A stretch of DNA of 64,000 nucleotides from Candidatus Hydrogenedentota bacterium (GTDB taxonomy: Bacteria; Hydrogenedentota; Hydrogenedentia; Hydrogenedentales; JAEUWI01), in the NCBI GenBank assembly GCA_016791475.1, contig JAEUWI010000032.1, forward strand, positions 1 to 64,000, written 5' to 3'. This document shows, in pieces, positions 1-8,562 of this stretch (position 1 is the stretch's first letter; each line of letters begins with the position of its first letter). Made by a program: the position numbers and the translations under genes. The notes beneath the pieces were generated by a model. The model saw nothing but the letters and a program-made list of their open reading frames with translations. It was not told where the DNA came from and made no database searches.

Positions 1-100
1 GTTTGCAGTATCTCCTATGTCACCCCTTGCGGGATTAGTCAATCCTCGTTCCCTATCCCAGGACTCGCTTCGCTCGCGCCCACCACGGCGGGTCTTCGAC

Positions 101-133
101 CTGGGCTACGATATGCCGTCCCTGCGAGACTAA
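101..133. repeat. Copy of a dispersed palindromic repeat arm
   Basis: A 33-base segment that recurs at 35078-35110 with two mismatches; the shared core is CTACGATATGCCGTCCCT. At the second site the segment is one arm of a long inverted repeat, so this is probably a partial copy of the same intergenic family. The rest of bases 1-200 holds only short palindromes and no convincing gene. Confidence 0.6.
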
Positions 134-190
134 AACCCAACGTGACTTTACATTCGATCCACCGCGGCCCCCTTTAGGGGCCTTCCTCAT

Positions 191-211
191 ACCACCGGTT
201 TTACCGGTGGT
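191..211 (-). terminator. Hairpin overlapping the stop codon of the HupE-like gene
   Basis: A perfect 9-base stem (ACCACCGGT / ACCGGTGGT) with a 3-base loop spans the stop codon of the leftward gene. There is no T-run after it, so termination is only a guess; a second small hairpin (GGCCCC/GGGGCC) follows at about 165-182. Confidence 0.3.
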
Positions 212-812
212 TACTGATTTTCCCACCCAGCAGGATCGTCCCAATCGCCGCCATCCAGCTTCCCCCTATTTTAGCGGCTATTCGGAGCCAGGGCCGGTAG
301 AAACGCTTCCACGAGGCCGCCGCGATTACTGCGGACATGATCCCGAGAGATGAAAAGAACACCGCGTGAACAAAGTAGTTGATATCGGGTGTGAGGGTCG
401 CGCCGTAGGAGAGCCCCGCCGCAGTACCTGCGAGGGCGATAACGGTTCGGGGCCACCCTTTGCTCCTTTCCCAGGGATCGATCAGCAGCAATCCGATCAC
501 GATGAGCGGAATGGCCCGCGCGTATTCTACAAGGCCGAAACTAGATCGGGCACCGGCGATAACGCTCCCAACGATGGCCAGGCACAGGGTCCACAGGGGC
601 GCAACACCCGAATCGGTCTCAAGACGCGCGAAGACGATGGCAAGCGCGACCAGGGCAATGGCCTGATCGGGAAGAGGCAACAAGTGTGCCTCGCGATGCG
701 CAAGGGGAGCGCTGTGGTCTCCGTGACCGAAGGCAACGCCTGCAAGTGAAAGCGCCACGAGGAGCAGTCCGACCGGTAACGCGGCAGACAAGTATTTTCG
801 CGGTCTAGCCAA
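201..812 (-). CDS. HupE/UreJ-like membrane protein (second of a pair)
   Basis: About 203 residues with an N-terminal signal-like hydrophobic stretch that ends in a histidine-rich GHGDHS motif, followed by four to five membrane helices. The organisation (signal, His-rich loop, short helices) resembles HupE/UreJ proteins, which are thought to move nickel or cobalt. The chosen start is a TTG that overlaps the TAG stop of the upstream hupE-like gene (TTGGCTAG), which suggests translational coupling; a further in-frame TTG lies at 854. No ribosome-binding site is obvious. The family call is weaker than for its neighbour because the HPLxGxDH motif is absent. It could be a diverged paralogue that works together with the first protein. 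Confidence 0.6.
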   Translation of the reverse strand: MARPRKYLSAALPVGLLLVALSLAGVAFGHGDHSAPLAHREAHLLPLPDQAIALVALAIVFARLETDSGVAPLWTLCLAIVGSVIAGARSSFGLVEYARAIPLIVIGLLLIDPWERSKGWPRTVIALAGTAAGLSYGATLTPDINYFVHAVFFSSLGIMSAVIAAASWKRFYRPWLRIAAKIGGSWMAAIGTILLGGKISNHR

Positions 813-1386
813 GGAGAAAGTACACGCCGACGAGGGACATGGCCGCTCCGGCAATGCGCGCTATCTTGCCCTCATACCGGGAGAGGGCCGCCAGGCCAAA
901 CCCAATGCCCGCAAGGTGAATCAGTCCCGTGGCCAGCACGAATCCCATGCCATAGGACACGCCATCGGCGGCCTCGGGAAGTTCCGCGCCGTGAGCGTAA
1001 CCATGAAAAACCGCGAACATCCCCACCATCGTAATAGTGACCCACTCCTTTGGCTTGAAGGCAATGGCAACGCAGAGCCCAAGTCCAACGACTGACAGGG
1101 CAATTGCAACTTCCACGCCTGGAAGGGGAAGGCCCGCCGCGCCCGCGCATCCGCCAACCGCCATAATAATGGGAAATACCACAGGCAATTTCCAGACATT
1201 CTGCCCGCCAAGCTGCGCGCCCCAGATGCCCACGAGAAACATCGCCAGCAAGTGGTCAAAACCAAGCACGGGGTGAAGAAAACCGCTTTGAAATCCACCC
1301 ATCGCGCCCGTGCCCGTGTGGGCATGGGCCGCGGCGGCACAGAATCCACAGGTCCCGAGAAGAACAGGCAAGGTAGTCCGTCGCAT
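805..1386 (-). CDS. HupE/UreJ family protein
   Basis: A 193-residue inner-membrane protein. A cleavable signal ending in AHAHTG is followed by the family hallmark HPVLGFDHLLAM (about residues 38-49), then by five further hydrophobic helices and a second His motif, FHGYAHG. HupE/UreJ proteins are secondary nickel/cobalt permeases often found with hydrogenase or urease genes; neither is present in this window, so the metal user is unknown. TAGGAG lies 9-10 bases before the ATG. The gene overlaps the next leftward membrane-protein gene by a few bases, so the two probably form one transcription unit. Confidence 0.85.
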   Translation of the reverse strand: MRRTTLPVLLGTCGFCAAAAHAHTGTGAMGGFQSGFLHPVLGFDHLLAMFLVGIWGAQLGGQNVWKLPVVFPIIMAVGGCAGAAGLPLPGVEVAIALSVVGLGLCVAIAFKPKEWVTITMVGMFAVFHGYAHGAELPEAADGVSYGMGFVLATGLIHLAGIGFGLAALSRYEGKIARIAGAAMSLVGVYFLLG

Positions 1387-1477
1387 GGCTGAACACTCCT
1401 ATCGTTTGGAAGATTGGACGGGAGTGTAGCAGCCTGTTCGGAGCCACATCAACGATGTGAATGTCGTGTTCCGCATA

Positions 1478-2986
1478 TTAAGACGTACCCCGCAATATCA
1501 CCAGCGACCTCGCCGGAATCGTCCACGTATCCGATTTTCCGTCGGTGGCGGTATCCACATAGGCCGTTGCCGTTCTTACCTCGACCGCTTCCCTCCCATA
1601 GTTCGCCAGCACGAGGTGCAGCTCCCGATTGGCGAAGGCCGACGCCACCACATCCTTCGGCAGAGGCCCGTTGAAGAGGCTGGAATCGCTAATCTCAAGC
1701 CAGGCCATGGTTCCCTCTTCCACGAGGGGTTTGTAGCGCTTGAGCCAGCGTGCGTAGGTTGGGCGGGCCTTGGGATTGCCGGGTACGGCGTCCCAGGCGC
1801 TGTAGGTGTGGAGCTTGGTGGGATCCGCCTGATACTGGGCAAAAGTGTCGCGGCAGCGTTTCAGCCAGAAATCGTCTTTGTAGCTCACACCCGGTACGAA
1901 GCCGCGCTCGCCGGTGAAAATACGACCGCCCATGGAAACAGGAAACTGCATGTAGGGAATGGACTGGAGATAGGGTTCATCCTCGCTTTCGGTGGAGGCG
2001 AAGCCCATGTCGATGCAGGGCACGAGGTAAGGCGTATGGTTCTTTGTGAGGTTGCGCAGGGCATCCGCCTCGGCCACGCCCTCGCCCACCCAGAGGTAGT
2101 CATAGGTCTTCAACGCACCCGCCATGGGCATTTCCGCGGCATTCACATGGAGCTTCAATATACCGCCACGCCGCTTCACGTCGGCATAGATCAAGGCCAA
2201 CAGATCGGCAAAGGCGCCATCGTGCTCGGCCGTCTCTTCAAAGGCCACAATCTCATCCTTCGCAACGGGCATGGCGCCCTTGGCCGGATGTTTGTTGGCG
2301 AGATAACCTCCATCGACATAGATGCCATCGGTGCCATATTCATCAAGAATCTGGGCATATTTCTGCAGCACAAAGGCGCGCCAACCCGGACTCGCAGGGG
2401 AACAACGGGCCATGTTCCAGTAGCCCACTTCGAGGAAATCGCCTTCACGACTCCATTCCTGTTTGAAATCGGGATCGGTACGCTGAATAAAGCACGGCGA
2501 GGTATAGGTCAAAACCTTCATGCCACGCTCATGGGCCAGCGCGATGAACTTTCGATATCCTTCCGGGTTCACGGCGGAATACTTGTCGCCACCGAAAAGG
2601 CGGAGGGAATCGTTCCAATCATCAAACACCTGAATGATTTGAATGCCTTCGTCGCGCATGCGATCCAGCTCGCCCGCGTCGTAGTCATCCACCACCCAGG
2701 GCCTGGTGGCCGGATATTCACCCAGGTTGTAGCAGGCCTGTCCGGGAAGATAGTCCGTGATCAGATGAGTCCGCATGGCGCTTCGAATGGATTGGGTGCA
2801 GGTCGCAATATTGATGAGTCGACGCCGATGATCTTCCCGGTCATACGCGCGAAGGAGCGAAGCGACCGGATCGGACGGACCCGAAATGGGCGTTTCAAGG
2901 GCTTGTGCCGCCGGTGTGGAAAGTCCCGCCACACTCCCCGCAACAATCGCCTGAGTTCCAGTGGTCAAAAAGGTGCGTCGTTTCAC
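1478..2986 (-). CDS. Tat-exported TIM-barrel protein, probable glycoside hydrolase
   Basis: A 502-residue protein beginning at GTG with GGAG placed 8-9 bases upstream. The N-terminus KRRTFLTTG followed by an Ala-rich hydrophobic stretch is a typical Tat signal. The body contains barrel-like strands such as MKVLTYTSP and YGTDGIYVDGG; the latter resembles the strand-4 nucleophile region of alpha-galactosidase-type (GH36/GH27 clan) hydrolases. A C-terminal beta domain rich in ANYGREAVEV-type strands also fits a glycosidase. The exact family and substrate cannot be read from sequence alone. Role inferred: periplasmic or surface carbohydrate breakdown. The divergent side holds the HupE pair, and no operon partner is evident. 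Confidence 0.55.
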   Translation of the reverse strand: MKRRTFLTTGTQAIVAGSVAGLSTPAAQALETPISGPSDPVASLLRAYDREDHRRRLINIATCTQSIRSAMRTHLITDYLPGQACYNLGEYPATRPWVVDDYDAGELDRMRDEGIQIIQVFDDWNDSLRLFGGDKYSAVNPEGYRKFIALAHERGMKVLTYTSPCFIQRTDPDFKQEWSREGDFLEVGYWNMARCSPASPGWRAFVLQKYAQILDEYGTDGIYVDGGYLANKHPAKGAMPVAKDEIVAFEETAEHDGAFADLLALIYADVKRRGGILKLHVNAAEMPMAGALKTYDYLWVGEGVAEADALRNLTKNHTPYLVPCIDMGFASTESEDEPYLQSIPYMQFPVSMGGRIFTGERGFVPGVSYKDDFWLKRCRDTFAQYQADPTKLHTYSAWDAVPGNPKARPTYARWLKRYKPLVEEGTMAWLEISDSSLFNGPLPKDVVASAFANRELHLVLANYGREAVEVRTATAYVDTATDGKSDTWTIPARSLVILRGTS

Positions 2987-3033
2987 AGCGGGTACTCCAA
3001 TCGTTCATGAATCAGGCCAGGGCTGTATTCTCC

Positions 3034-3516
3034 TCATAGTGCCTTGCGCCAGTACCCGATGTCGATCCAGCGATCAAATTTAAAGCCTACGGCGGGAAAA
3101 TGGCCAACCTTTTCAAAGCCCAGCTTTTCGTGGAGGGCCACACTGGCTTCATTGGGCAGGGCGATACAGCCTATGGCAATCTTCACATCGTGGTCGGGAA
3201 GTGCACGGAGAAGTTCGGTGTAGAGTTGCGTACCAATCCCCCGCCCCTCCGCGCCCCGGCGCAGATATATGGTGGTCTCGGCGCAGTAGTGATAGGCCGC
3301 CCGTTCCTTCCAGCGCGAAGCATAGGCATAACCGAGAATCTCTCCCCCATCCGCATAAACCAGCCAGGGGTAACGTGCGGTAATGGTTTCGATGCGGCGG
3401 GTCATCTCCCCATCGTCCACGGCCCCATATTCGAAGCTGGTAACGAGGTCGGTAACGTAGGGATTGTAAATCGACGCTAGAGATGGACCGTCGTGTCCGG
3501 TGGCCGCGCGAATCAT
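3034..3516 (-). CDS. GNAT family N-acetyltransferase (Pat/Bar-like)
   Basis: About 160 residues. The start MIRAATGHD is a typical GNAT opening; an alternative in-frame start at 3540 would overlap the upstream CheX-like gene. The acetyl-CoA loop is seen as RRGAEGRGIGTQLY (motif A, Q/RxxGxG/A), followed by NEASVALHEKLGFEKVG (motif B). Overall it resembles phosphinothricin-type acetyltransferases, which acetylate small amines or amino acids, but the substrate is not predictable. The start lies 5 bases after the stop of the CheX-like gene, so the two are likely co-transcribed. Confidence 0.8.
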   Translation of the reverse strand: MIRAATGHDGPSLASIYNPYVTDLVTSFEYGAVDDGEMTRRIETITARYPWLVYADGGEILGYAYASRWKERAAYHYCAETTIYLRRGAEGRGIGTQLYTELLRALPDHDVKIAIGCIALPNEASVALHEKLGFEKVGHFPAVGFKFDRWIDIGYWRKAL

Positions 3517-3521
3517 GGCGC

Positions 3522-4016
3522 CTACTTCACCGAGATGCAAACATCAAGGGCGAAAGACTCCCGTTCCACATTCTCAAAAACGATAACGACACAATACGTG
3601 CCGCTGCGGTGAAACACTTCATGCTTGCCGCCCGAAATGATGGTGGGCAGGGTCATATTGAACTTGTACATCGTTCCCGCGAGCCTGGTCTTGGCGCCGC
3701 CCGCAATCATATTGATAAGTTCGCCCACCCCGTCGCGTATCTCTGATTCCGCAAGCATTTCATCATCCGGCGTCATGAGCATGGCCCGAATCGCGCGCTC
3801 CGCCAGTTCCGCGGGCATACTGAGCGCGCAGGTGCCCGTGGTCGTGCCCGACAGCCCCATAACGCCACTGACATCCCCGTACATGTCATAACCCTGCTTG
3901 ATAAAAACCTCCTTCCGGCGGATCTGCATGCCGATCATGGTGGAGAAGGCTTCCTTGGTGGCGTCGATAAAAGGAGCGATAAGCTCCAGTTTCAGGGATG
4001 AAGACATTGGGACCAT
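3522..4016 (-). CDS. CheX-like chemotaxis phosphatase family protein
   Basis: A 164-residue cytoplasmic protein of the CheC/CheX/FliY fold. The conserved helix DGVGELINMIAGGAKT (about residues 97-112) holds the Glu and Asn pair that in CheX attacks the phospho-Asp of CheY. There is one such helix, as in CheX. GGAG is close to the first ATG, but MSSS at 4007 is an equally good start. No other che genes are in the window; the partner response regulator must be elsewhere. Members of this family in non-chemotactic settings also exist, so a link to motility (flgK at 47.5 kb) is only suggestive. Confidence 0.8.
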   Translation of the reverse strand: MVPMSSSLKLELIAPFIDATKEAFSTMIGMQIRRKEVFIKQGYDMYGDVSGVMGLSGTTTGTCALSMPAELAERAIRAMLMTPDDEMLAESEIRDGVGELINMIAGGAKTRLAGTMYKFNMTLPTIISGGKHEVFHRSGTYCVVIVFENVERESFALDVCISVK

Positions 4017-4464
4017 TCGCTCCAGGGTTCACCGGCAATCCGGGTTCTGGCTGAAATTCATCACACTCCGGTCAACCACCAGGGGCACTTTTGCCCCGGC
4101 AAGACCCGAGTGTGCCATTTTCGCATCCCGCAGCCTTTTCCGCAACAACGCAACATATTGTGCGGCTGGTGTCCACCGGAAAACAGGGGTATTAACGTCG
4201 AATTCGGATACTTATCCACAGGGTGTTTCAGCCCAACGCGGAAAGAGCGGGTGTTGAATATCTTTTCAGATGTTTATTCTCAAATAACTCAAAATAAAGA
4301 GGTTACACTATGATTTACGACTATGGGTAACTGAAGAGCCACCGGCATTCGCAATATTTTTCACTAGGCGCCCCATGGTTTTTCACATGTTATCCACAGG
4401 CATAAACACAGCAGTTCACGTTGACTTACCACCATATATTGCCCCATACCCGCTTTGCCTCGTC
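4017..4464. other. Left half of putative oriC: DnaA boxes and AT-rich stretch
   Basis: A gene-free spacer between the CheX-like gene and the dnaN terminator. It holds two perfect DnaA boxes (TTATCCACA) at 4212-4220 and 4390-4398, both on the + strand, plus a weaker TTTTTCACA just before the second. Between them, 4255-4315 is clearly AT-rich relative to the surrounding DNA and could serve as an unwinding element. The absence of a dnaA gene here does not argue against an origin, since dnaA and oriC are separated in many phyla. Confidence 0.65.
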
Positions 4465-4500
4465 AAAAAATAAAACAGGAGCCGAAATTGCCGGCTCCTG
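4465..4500 (-). terminator. Rho-independent terminator of dnaN
   Basis: Read on the - strand, a 9-base stem (CAGGAGCCG / CGGCTCCTG) is followed at once by a T-rich tract. It sits about 35 bases after the dnaN stop codon and would end leftward transcription before it enters the DnaA-box region. Confidence 0.85.
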
Positions 4501-4535
4501 CCAAACATGCATAACGATCAGTCCGACCGGACCCC

Positions 4536-5642
4536 TCAGATCCGGATCGGCATCACCACGTTGATGTAGGTATCATCCGGTGCATCCGTGCAGGGCTTGA
4601 GAATACCCGGGCTCATGGCGTCCTTCACCACCAGGGCCACCTGATCGGACTCCATCCGGCGCAGCACATCCAGCACGAAATCGGGGTTAAAGGCAATTTC
4701 CACCTTATCGCCATCATAATCGATAGGCAGCTCTTCCTCGTACTCGCCGACTTCGGGGGTCACCACCTTCAGCGTCATCACGCCCTTGCCGAAGCCGAAG
4801 CGCACGGAATTGAACTTGTCGTTGGTCATGGTGCGGGTACGCCGGACGGCTTCGGTGAAACGCTCCGTATTGACGAGGATTTCCTTGTCATGCTTGGCGG
4901 GAATCACCATGTTGTAGTTGGGGAAGGTGCCTTCAATCAGGGCCGAAACCATGCGGAGGTTGTTGAACACGAAGGCGATCTGGCTTTCGTCGAGGAAGAT
5001 CTGCGCCATCTCGTCTTCATCCAGCAGGCGCTCCAGCTCGTGGATCATCTTCGAGGGAATGATTACCTTGGCCTCACGGTCCGAGGGAATGCCCTCCAAC
5101 TCGCGATTCAAGCTCATCCGGCGCCCGTCCGTGGCCACAACGGTGATTTTGCCGTCCGCTATCTCAAAAAGCAGGCCGGTGAGGTTATAGCGCGCCTGGT
5201 CGTTGCAGATGGCGAAGGAAGAGCGCAGGAACAGCTTCTTCAAGGTCCCCTGCTTGAGCGTAAGGGGTTCTATGCCCTCAAAGCTGCGGATGGGCGGGAA
5301 TTCATCCGGCGACATGCTGAAGAGCTTCGTATCGATTCGCCCGCAGGTGATTTCGATGACGTTGTTGTCCATCAGGTTGAGCGTGATGTCTTCGTTGGGC
5401 ATTTCGGAAAGCATGGAGGAAATGCGCTGGGAAGATACGGTGAGGGCGCCCGGACGTTCCACGGTGCAATCCACCGTGCATTCGATGCTGACCTTGAGAT
5501 CGGTGGCCGCCAGCTTAATGTTGGCTTCGCCCGTTTCAATCAGGATATGCGAGAGAATGGGCAAAGCGGATTTGGAAGAGACGATGCTCTTGACCTTATT
5601 GACGGCATCCAGCAAATCCTGTCGCGGGATCGTAATCTTCAT
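4536..5642 (-). CDS. dnaN: DNA polymerase III beta sliding clamp
   Basis: A 368-residue protein, the usual length for the beta clamp (366-375). The N-terminus MKITIPRQDLLDAVNKV, the central KIIPSKMIHEL-type segment and the C-terminus ending NVVMPIRI match the family, in which three copies of one fold build half of the ring that tethers polymerase to DNA. The C-terminal V-M-P-x-R motif forms part of the peptide-binding pocket. The gene stands alone with its own terminator; it is not next to dnaA or recF as in many bacteria. It lies between two DnaA-box clusters. Confidence 0.97.
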   Translation of the reverse strand: MKITIPRQDLLDAVNKVKSIVSSKSALPILSHILIETGEANIKLAATDLKVSIECTVDCTVERPGALTVSSQRISSMLSEMPNEDITLNLMDNNVIEITCGRIDTKLFSMSPDEFPPIRSFEGIEPLTLKQGTLKKLFLRSSFAICNDQARYNLTGLLFEIADGKITVVATDGRRMSLNRELEGIPSDREAKVIIPSKMIHELERLLDEDEMAQIFLDESQIAFVFNNLRMVSALIEGTFPNYNMVIPAKHDKEILVNTERFTEAVRRTRTMTNDKFNSVRFGFGKGVMTLKVVTPEVGEYEEELPIDYDGDKVEIAFNPDFVLDVLRRMESDQVALVVKDAMSPGILKPCTDAPDDTYINVVMPIRI

Positions 5643-5682
5643 TCTGGTTCTCCATGTCCGTTTACGGGGATAAGTGGTGCTT

Positions 5683-5712
5683 ATTATATTAGATTGAATA
5701 TAGAGATAAAAC
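5683..5712 (-). promoter_or_regulatory. Putative dnaN promoter
   Basis: On the - strand a perfect TATAAT lies about 40 bases before the dnaN ATG. The -35 region at 17-18 bases spacing is poor (TTTTAT or GTTTTA). The site is within the AT-rich edge of the origin-like spacer, so DnaA could influence it. Confidence 0.45.
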
Positions 5713-6319
5713 CAGTCGTAATAGTAATAGGGACTGGGATAGCGTGGAAAAGTGGGTCAACGTGTTTGATTATAGCTGTTTAGCCTGTGGAAAGAAACCT
5801 GAATAACCCACTTCGTTTTCCACCGCCCTCCCCAAGGGGGTCGTATTGGTTTAGATCCGCCTGTGAATATCCCTATCGGAATGTGTAAAACCCCGGTGGT
5901 TTTCCATAGGTTATATGACGCTTTTCCACCGGGGGCCGGAGTCTCGTTTTTCCACCGACTTTCGAAGGTTATCCACACCGCTTTCAGGGCCTGCTTTGGA
6001 GCCTTTTCCCGGTTATCCCCAAGTTCCCCAAAAAGTTTTTCCCGGCCTGTGCAAAACGAGGGACGCGCGCCGGAATCCGGCGCGCGTCTCACATAAGCCA
6101 TTGAAAATAAACGGGTTAATTATTCAATTGTATCGTAGGTTCCAAGTGAACCGGCAACCCTAACCCTATGAAATACAATAGTTTGTACGTCGTTTACCAC
6201 CGGGGGTGAAATACCGGTTATTCGACCTCAGGAGGGGTTATCCACATGTTTTCCACAGGCCTTCTTCACCCTTCCATCTTTAATTGAATTTTTCCGTTTC
6301 GGTGCGCTGCTGAGCCACC
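5713..6319. other. Right half of putative oriC: dense DnaA-box-like array
   Basis: A gene-free spacer between dnaN and pilB. Perfect TTATCCACA boxes lie at 5969-5977 and 6238-6246, with close variants at 6013-6021 (TTATCCCCA) and 6249-6257 (TTTTCCACA). Three TTTTCCACC copies lie at 5816-5824, 5922-5930 and 5948-5956, and TGTGGAAAG on the opposite strand at 5786-5794. AT-rich patches lie at 5680-5725 and 6100-6190. Such density of one motif is hard to explain other than by DnaA binding. Confidence 0.7.
6062..6088 (-). terminator. Perfect 12-base-stem hairpin downstream of pilB
   Basis: GACGCGCGCCGG and its exact complement are separated by 3 bases. Read leftward it is followed by CCTCGTTTT, so it may stop pilB transcripts from running through the origin region; a structural role at the origin is the alternative. 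Confidence 0.45.
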
Positions 6320-8299
6320 TCAGGTGCGGATAACACGCAGGAATTCTTCCGGATTCACCAGGCCCTCCGTCACTTTCTGGCGACAACGCATGGCCATGGT
6401 GGTCAGTTTTGCGGCTTTCATGATGACTTCGGCGCTGGCTTCTTCGTAAATCAGCTTGCGGATGGGCTCGGTAATTTCCAGCACCTCGAAAATACCGGTA
6501 CGACCATGATTGCCCGTGTGGTAGCAGGCGTCGCAACCGCTGCCGCGGAATAGTTTCTTTGTCGTCGCGGGCAAACCGAGGGATTTAAGCAGCGTGGGCG
6601 CCGGTTTGAACGACGTGACGCACTCGCGGCAGATGGTGCGGACCAGCCGCTGGCCAATGACGGCGGTCAGGGCGCTGGAAATGAGATAGGCGGGCACTTC
6701 CATGTTGCGCAGGGTGGCGATAGCCTCGGGCGCGTCATTGGTGTGCAGGGTGCTGAATACAAGGTGGCCGGTCATGGCGGCGCGGATGGCGATGCGGGCG
6801 GTCTCGGAATCTCGAATTTCGCCCACGAGCAGCACGTCGATATCCTGGCGGAGGGCGGCGCGGAGCGTATTGGCGAAGGTGACGTCAATATCGGTATCGA
6901 TCTGCACCTGATTGATGCCGGAAAGCTGGTATTCCACCGGATCTTCGATGGTCACGATACTGTCGGTCATGACGTTTTTCTGATTCAGGGCCGCATAAAG
7001 GGTCGTGGTCTTACCGCTGCCCGTGGGGCCCGTGACGAGGATCATGCCGTAGGGCTGTTCGATAATGCGGGTCAGGCTTTCCTCATCGTCGGATTCGAGG
7101 CCCAGATCGCGGATACCGGAAAGCACGGAAGATTGATCCAGGAGGCGGAGCACAATGCGCTCGCCGAGGAAAGTGGGCAGCGTCGCAACGCGCACGTCGA
7201 ACTCGCGGTCGCCGACCTCCAGGCTGATGTGGCCGTCCTGGGGGTGGCGCGTATCCGTAATGTCGAGTTCGGCAATAATCTTGATGCGGGAAACCACGGC
7301 ATTTTCGAGCTCTTCGGGAATACTCATGATGTCGTGGAGCACGCCGTCGATGCGGTATCGAACGCGCATTTCGGGTTCCTGGGGGTCCAGGTGGATGTCG
7401 GTGGCGCCGGAATTGACGGCGCCCTCGATGATGGTGGTGACCATCTGGATCACGGAACTTCCCGACGCCGCCCGGGCAATGGCTTCAAAACGCGCGGACT
7501 CCCGCTCTACTTCGACTTCCTCATTAACGTTCACGGTATCATTCTCCATAACCGATTTGCTTATAGATGGATGGACGGATTTTACAGGCACTTCTTCATC
7601 GAGCTGTTTTGCGGCCTGCCGGGCGGCACGGACCGGCGGGGTCGCGGCACTGGCGTCGTTTTCCTTCAAGGTTCCATAGCGCCGGGCAAGTTCGGTCTTG
7701 ATGTCCTCGCAGGCGGTAATGCTGACGTGGATTCGTTTTCCCAGGATAATGCTTGCGGCTTCAAGCCGGTCCAGAGCCTGTGGGCTGGTAATCAGCACGT
7801 CGAGCCGATCGCCCTGGAGGCTTATGGGTATGATTTCATTCTTGCGGGCCACGCTTTCCGGAATCAATGCGAGGGCTTCGGTGTCGCTGGGGGTCTTCTC
7901 CAGGATGGTATAGGGCAATTCGTGTTGTAAACTGAAGGCCCGGGCAATATCTTCCCGCGTGGCATAGCCGTGTTCCACAAGAATATTGCCCAGCAGTCGG
8001 CCCTTGCGCTTCTGAAGGGCCAGGGCCTCTTCGAGCTTATCCTGGGTCAATACCCCCATACCGACCAGGGTATCGCCCATGCTTTGCTGCACCGTATGAA
8101 CGGCTTTGGAATGGAATTCATAGCGGAGCATGTCTTCAACGGCGTTGAAAGACACTTTTCTGGCCTGGATGAGTTGTTTGTACCATGGGGTTCCGGTACT
8201 GGCTTCTTTTTCCTTGGCCTTGTTGAGCTCATCGCGGGTGATGAGCTCCTGTTTGACGAGATTTTCACCGAGTGTAGCGCTGTTTCTGCGCGCATTCAT
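6320..8299 (-). CDS. pilB: PilB/GspE-type assembly ATPase
   Basis: A 659-residue cytoplasmic ATPase that powers extension of a type IV pilus or type II secretion pseudopilus. The first ~220 residues contain two MshEN/GspE-N-like modules (LGENLVKQELIT and LGNILVEHGYAT repeats) that can bind c-di-GMP in some members. The ATPase core has Walker A GPTGSGKTTT (about 423), an Asp box, Walker B LLVGEIRD (about 487) and the zinc-binding CxxC pairs TICRECV and GCDACY (about 555 and 590). It is longer than average PilB because of the N-terminal modules. No other pilus genes adjoin it. An A/G-rich ribosome site (AGGAGGAA) precedes the ATG. Confidence 0.9.
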   Translation of the reverse strand: MNARRNSATLGENLVKQELITRDELNKAKEKEASTGTPWYKQLIQARKVSFNAVEDMLRYEFHSKAVHTVQQSMGDTLVGMGVLTQDKLEEALALQKRKGRLLGNILVEHGYATREDIARAFSLQHELPYTILEKTPSDTEALALIPESVARKNEIIPISLQGDRLDVLITSPQALDRLEAASIILGKRIHVSITACEDIKTELARRYGTLKENDASAATPPVRAARQAAKQLDEEVPVKSVHPSISKSVMENDTVNVNEEVEVERESARFEAIARAASGSSVIQMVTTIIEGAVNSGATDIHLDPQEPEMRVRYRIDGVLHDIMSIPEELENAVVSRIKIIAELDITDTRHPQDGHISLEVGDREFDVRVATLPTFLGERIVLRLLDQSSVLSGIRDLGLESDDEESLTRIIEQPYGMILVTGPTGSGKTTTLYAALNQKNVMTDSIVTIEDPVEYQLSGINQVQIDTDIDVTFANTLRAALRQDIDVLLVGEIRDSETARIAIRAAMTGHLVFSTLHTNDAPEAIATLRNMEVPAYLISSALTAVIGQRLVRTICRECVTSFKPAPTLLKSLGLPATTKKLFRGSGCDACYHTGNHGRTGIFEVLEITEPIRKLIYEEASAEVIMKAAKLTTMAMRCRQKVTEGLVNPEEFLRVIRT

Positions 8300-8340
8300 A
8301 AGGGGGTTCCTCCTCCGTTCGGTTCCCTGGGACGTCGGGC

Positions 8341-8369
8341 ATTATAGGTTTAACATGAATGGATCGCAA
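8341..8369 (-). promoter_or_regulatory. Sigma70-type promoter of pilB
   Basis: On the - strand TTGCGA and a perfect TATAAT are separated by 17 bases, ending about 40 bases before the pilB ATG. Confidence 0.7.
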
Positions 8370-8562
8370 AGTGCTATTTTAACGAAAAATTCACGTCGGC
8401 AGGGTTCGCCTCAACCAGCAAACCATCATCCGGGATCTTTCCCAATATTGCAAGTCCTTTTTGCGGGTCCCCGGCGTACCCGCACTTGGTGTGCGGGGTC
8501 ATCTTCGCGTATCATCGGGTTTTCACCTACTCATCACATCGGCAGAGCGCGCGGAACGATCC

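Noticed and set aside
1457-3010. Long open frame on the + strand opposite the TIM-barrel hydrolase gene
   Set aside because: It mirrors the - strand gene, has no domain or signal, and the - strand frame has a Tat signal, ribosome site and recognisable fold motifs.
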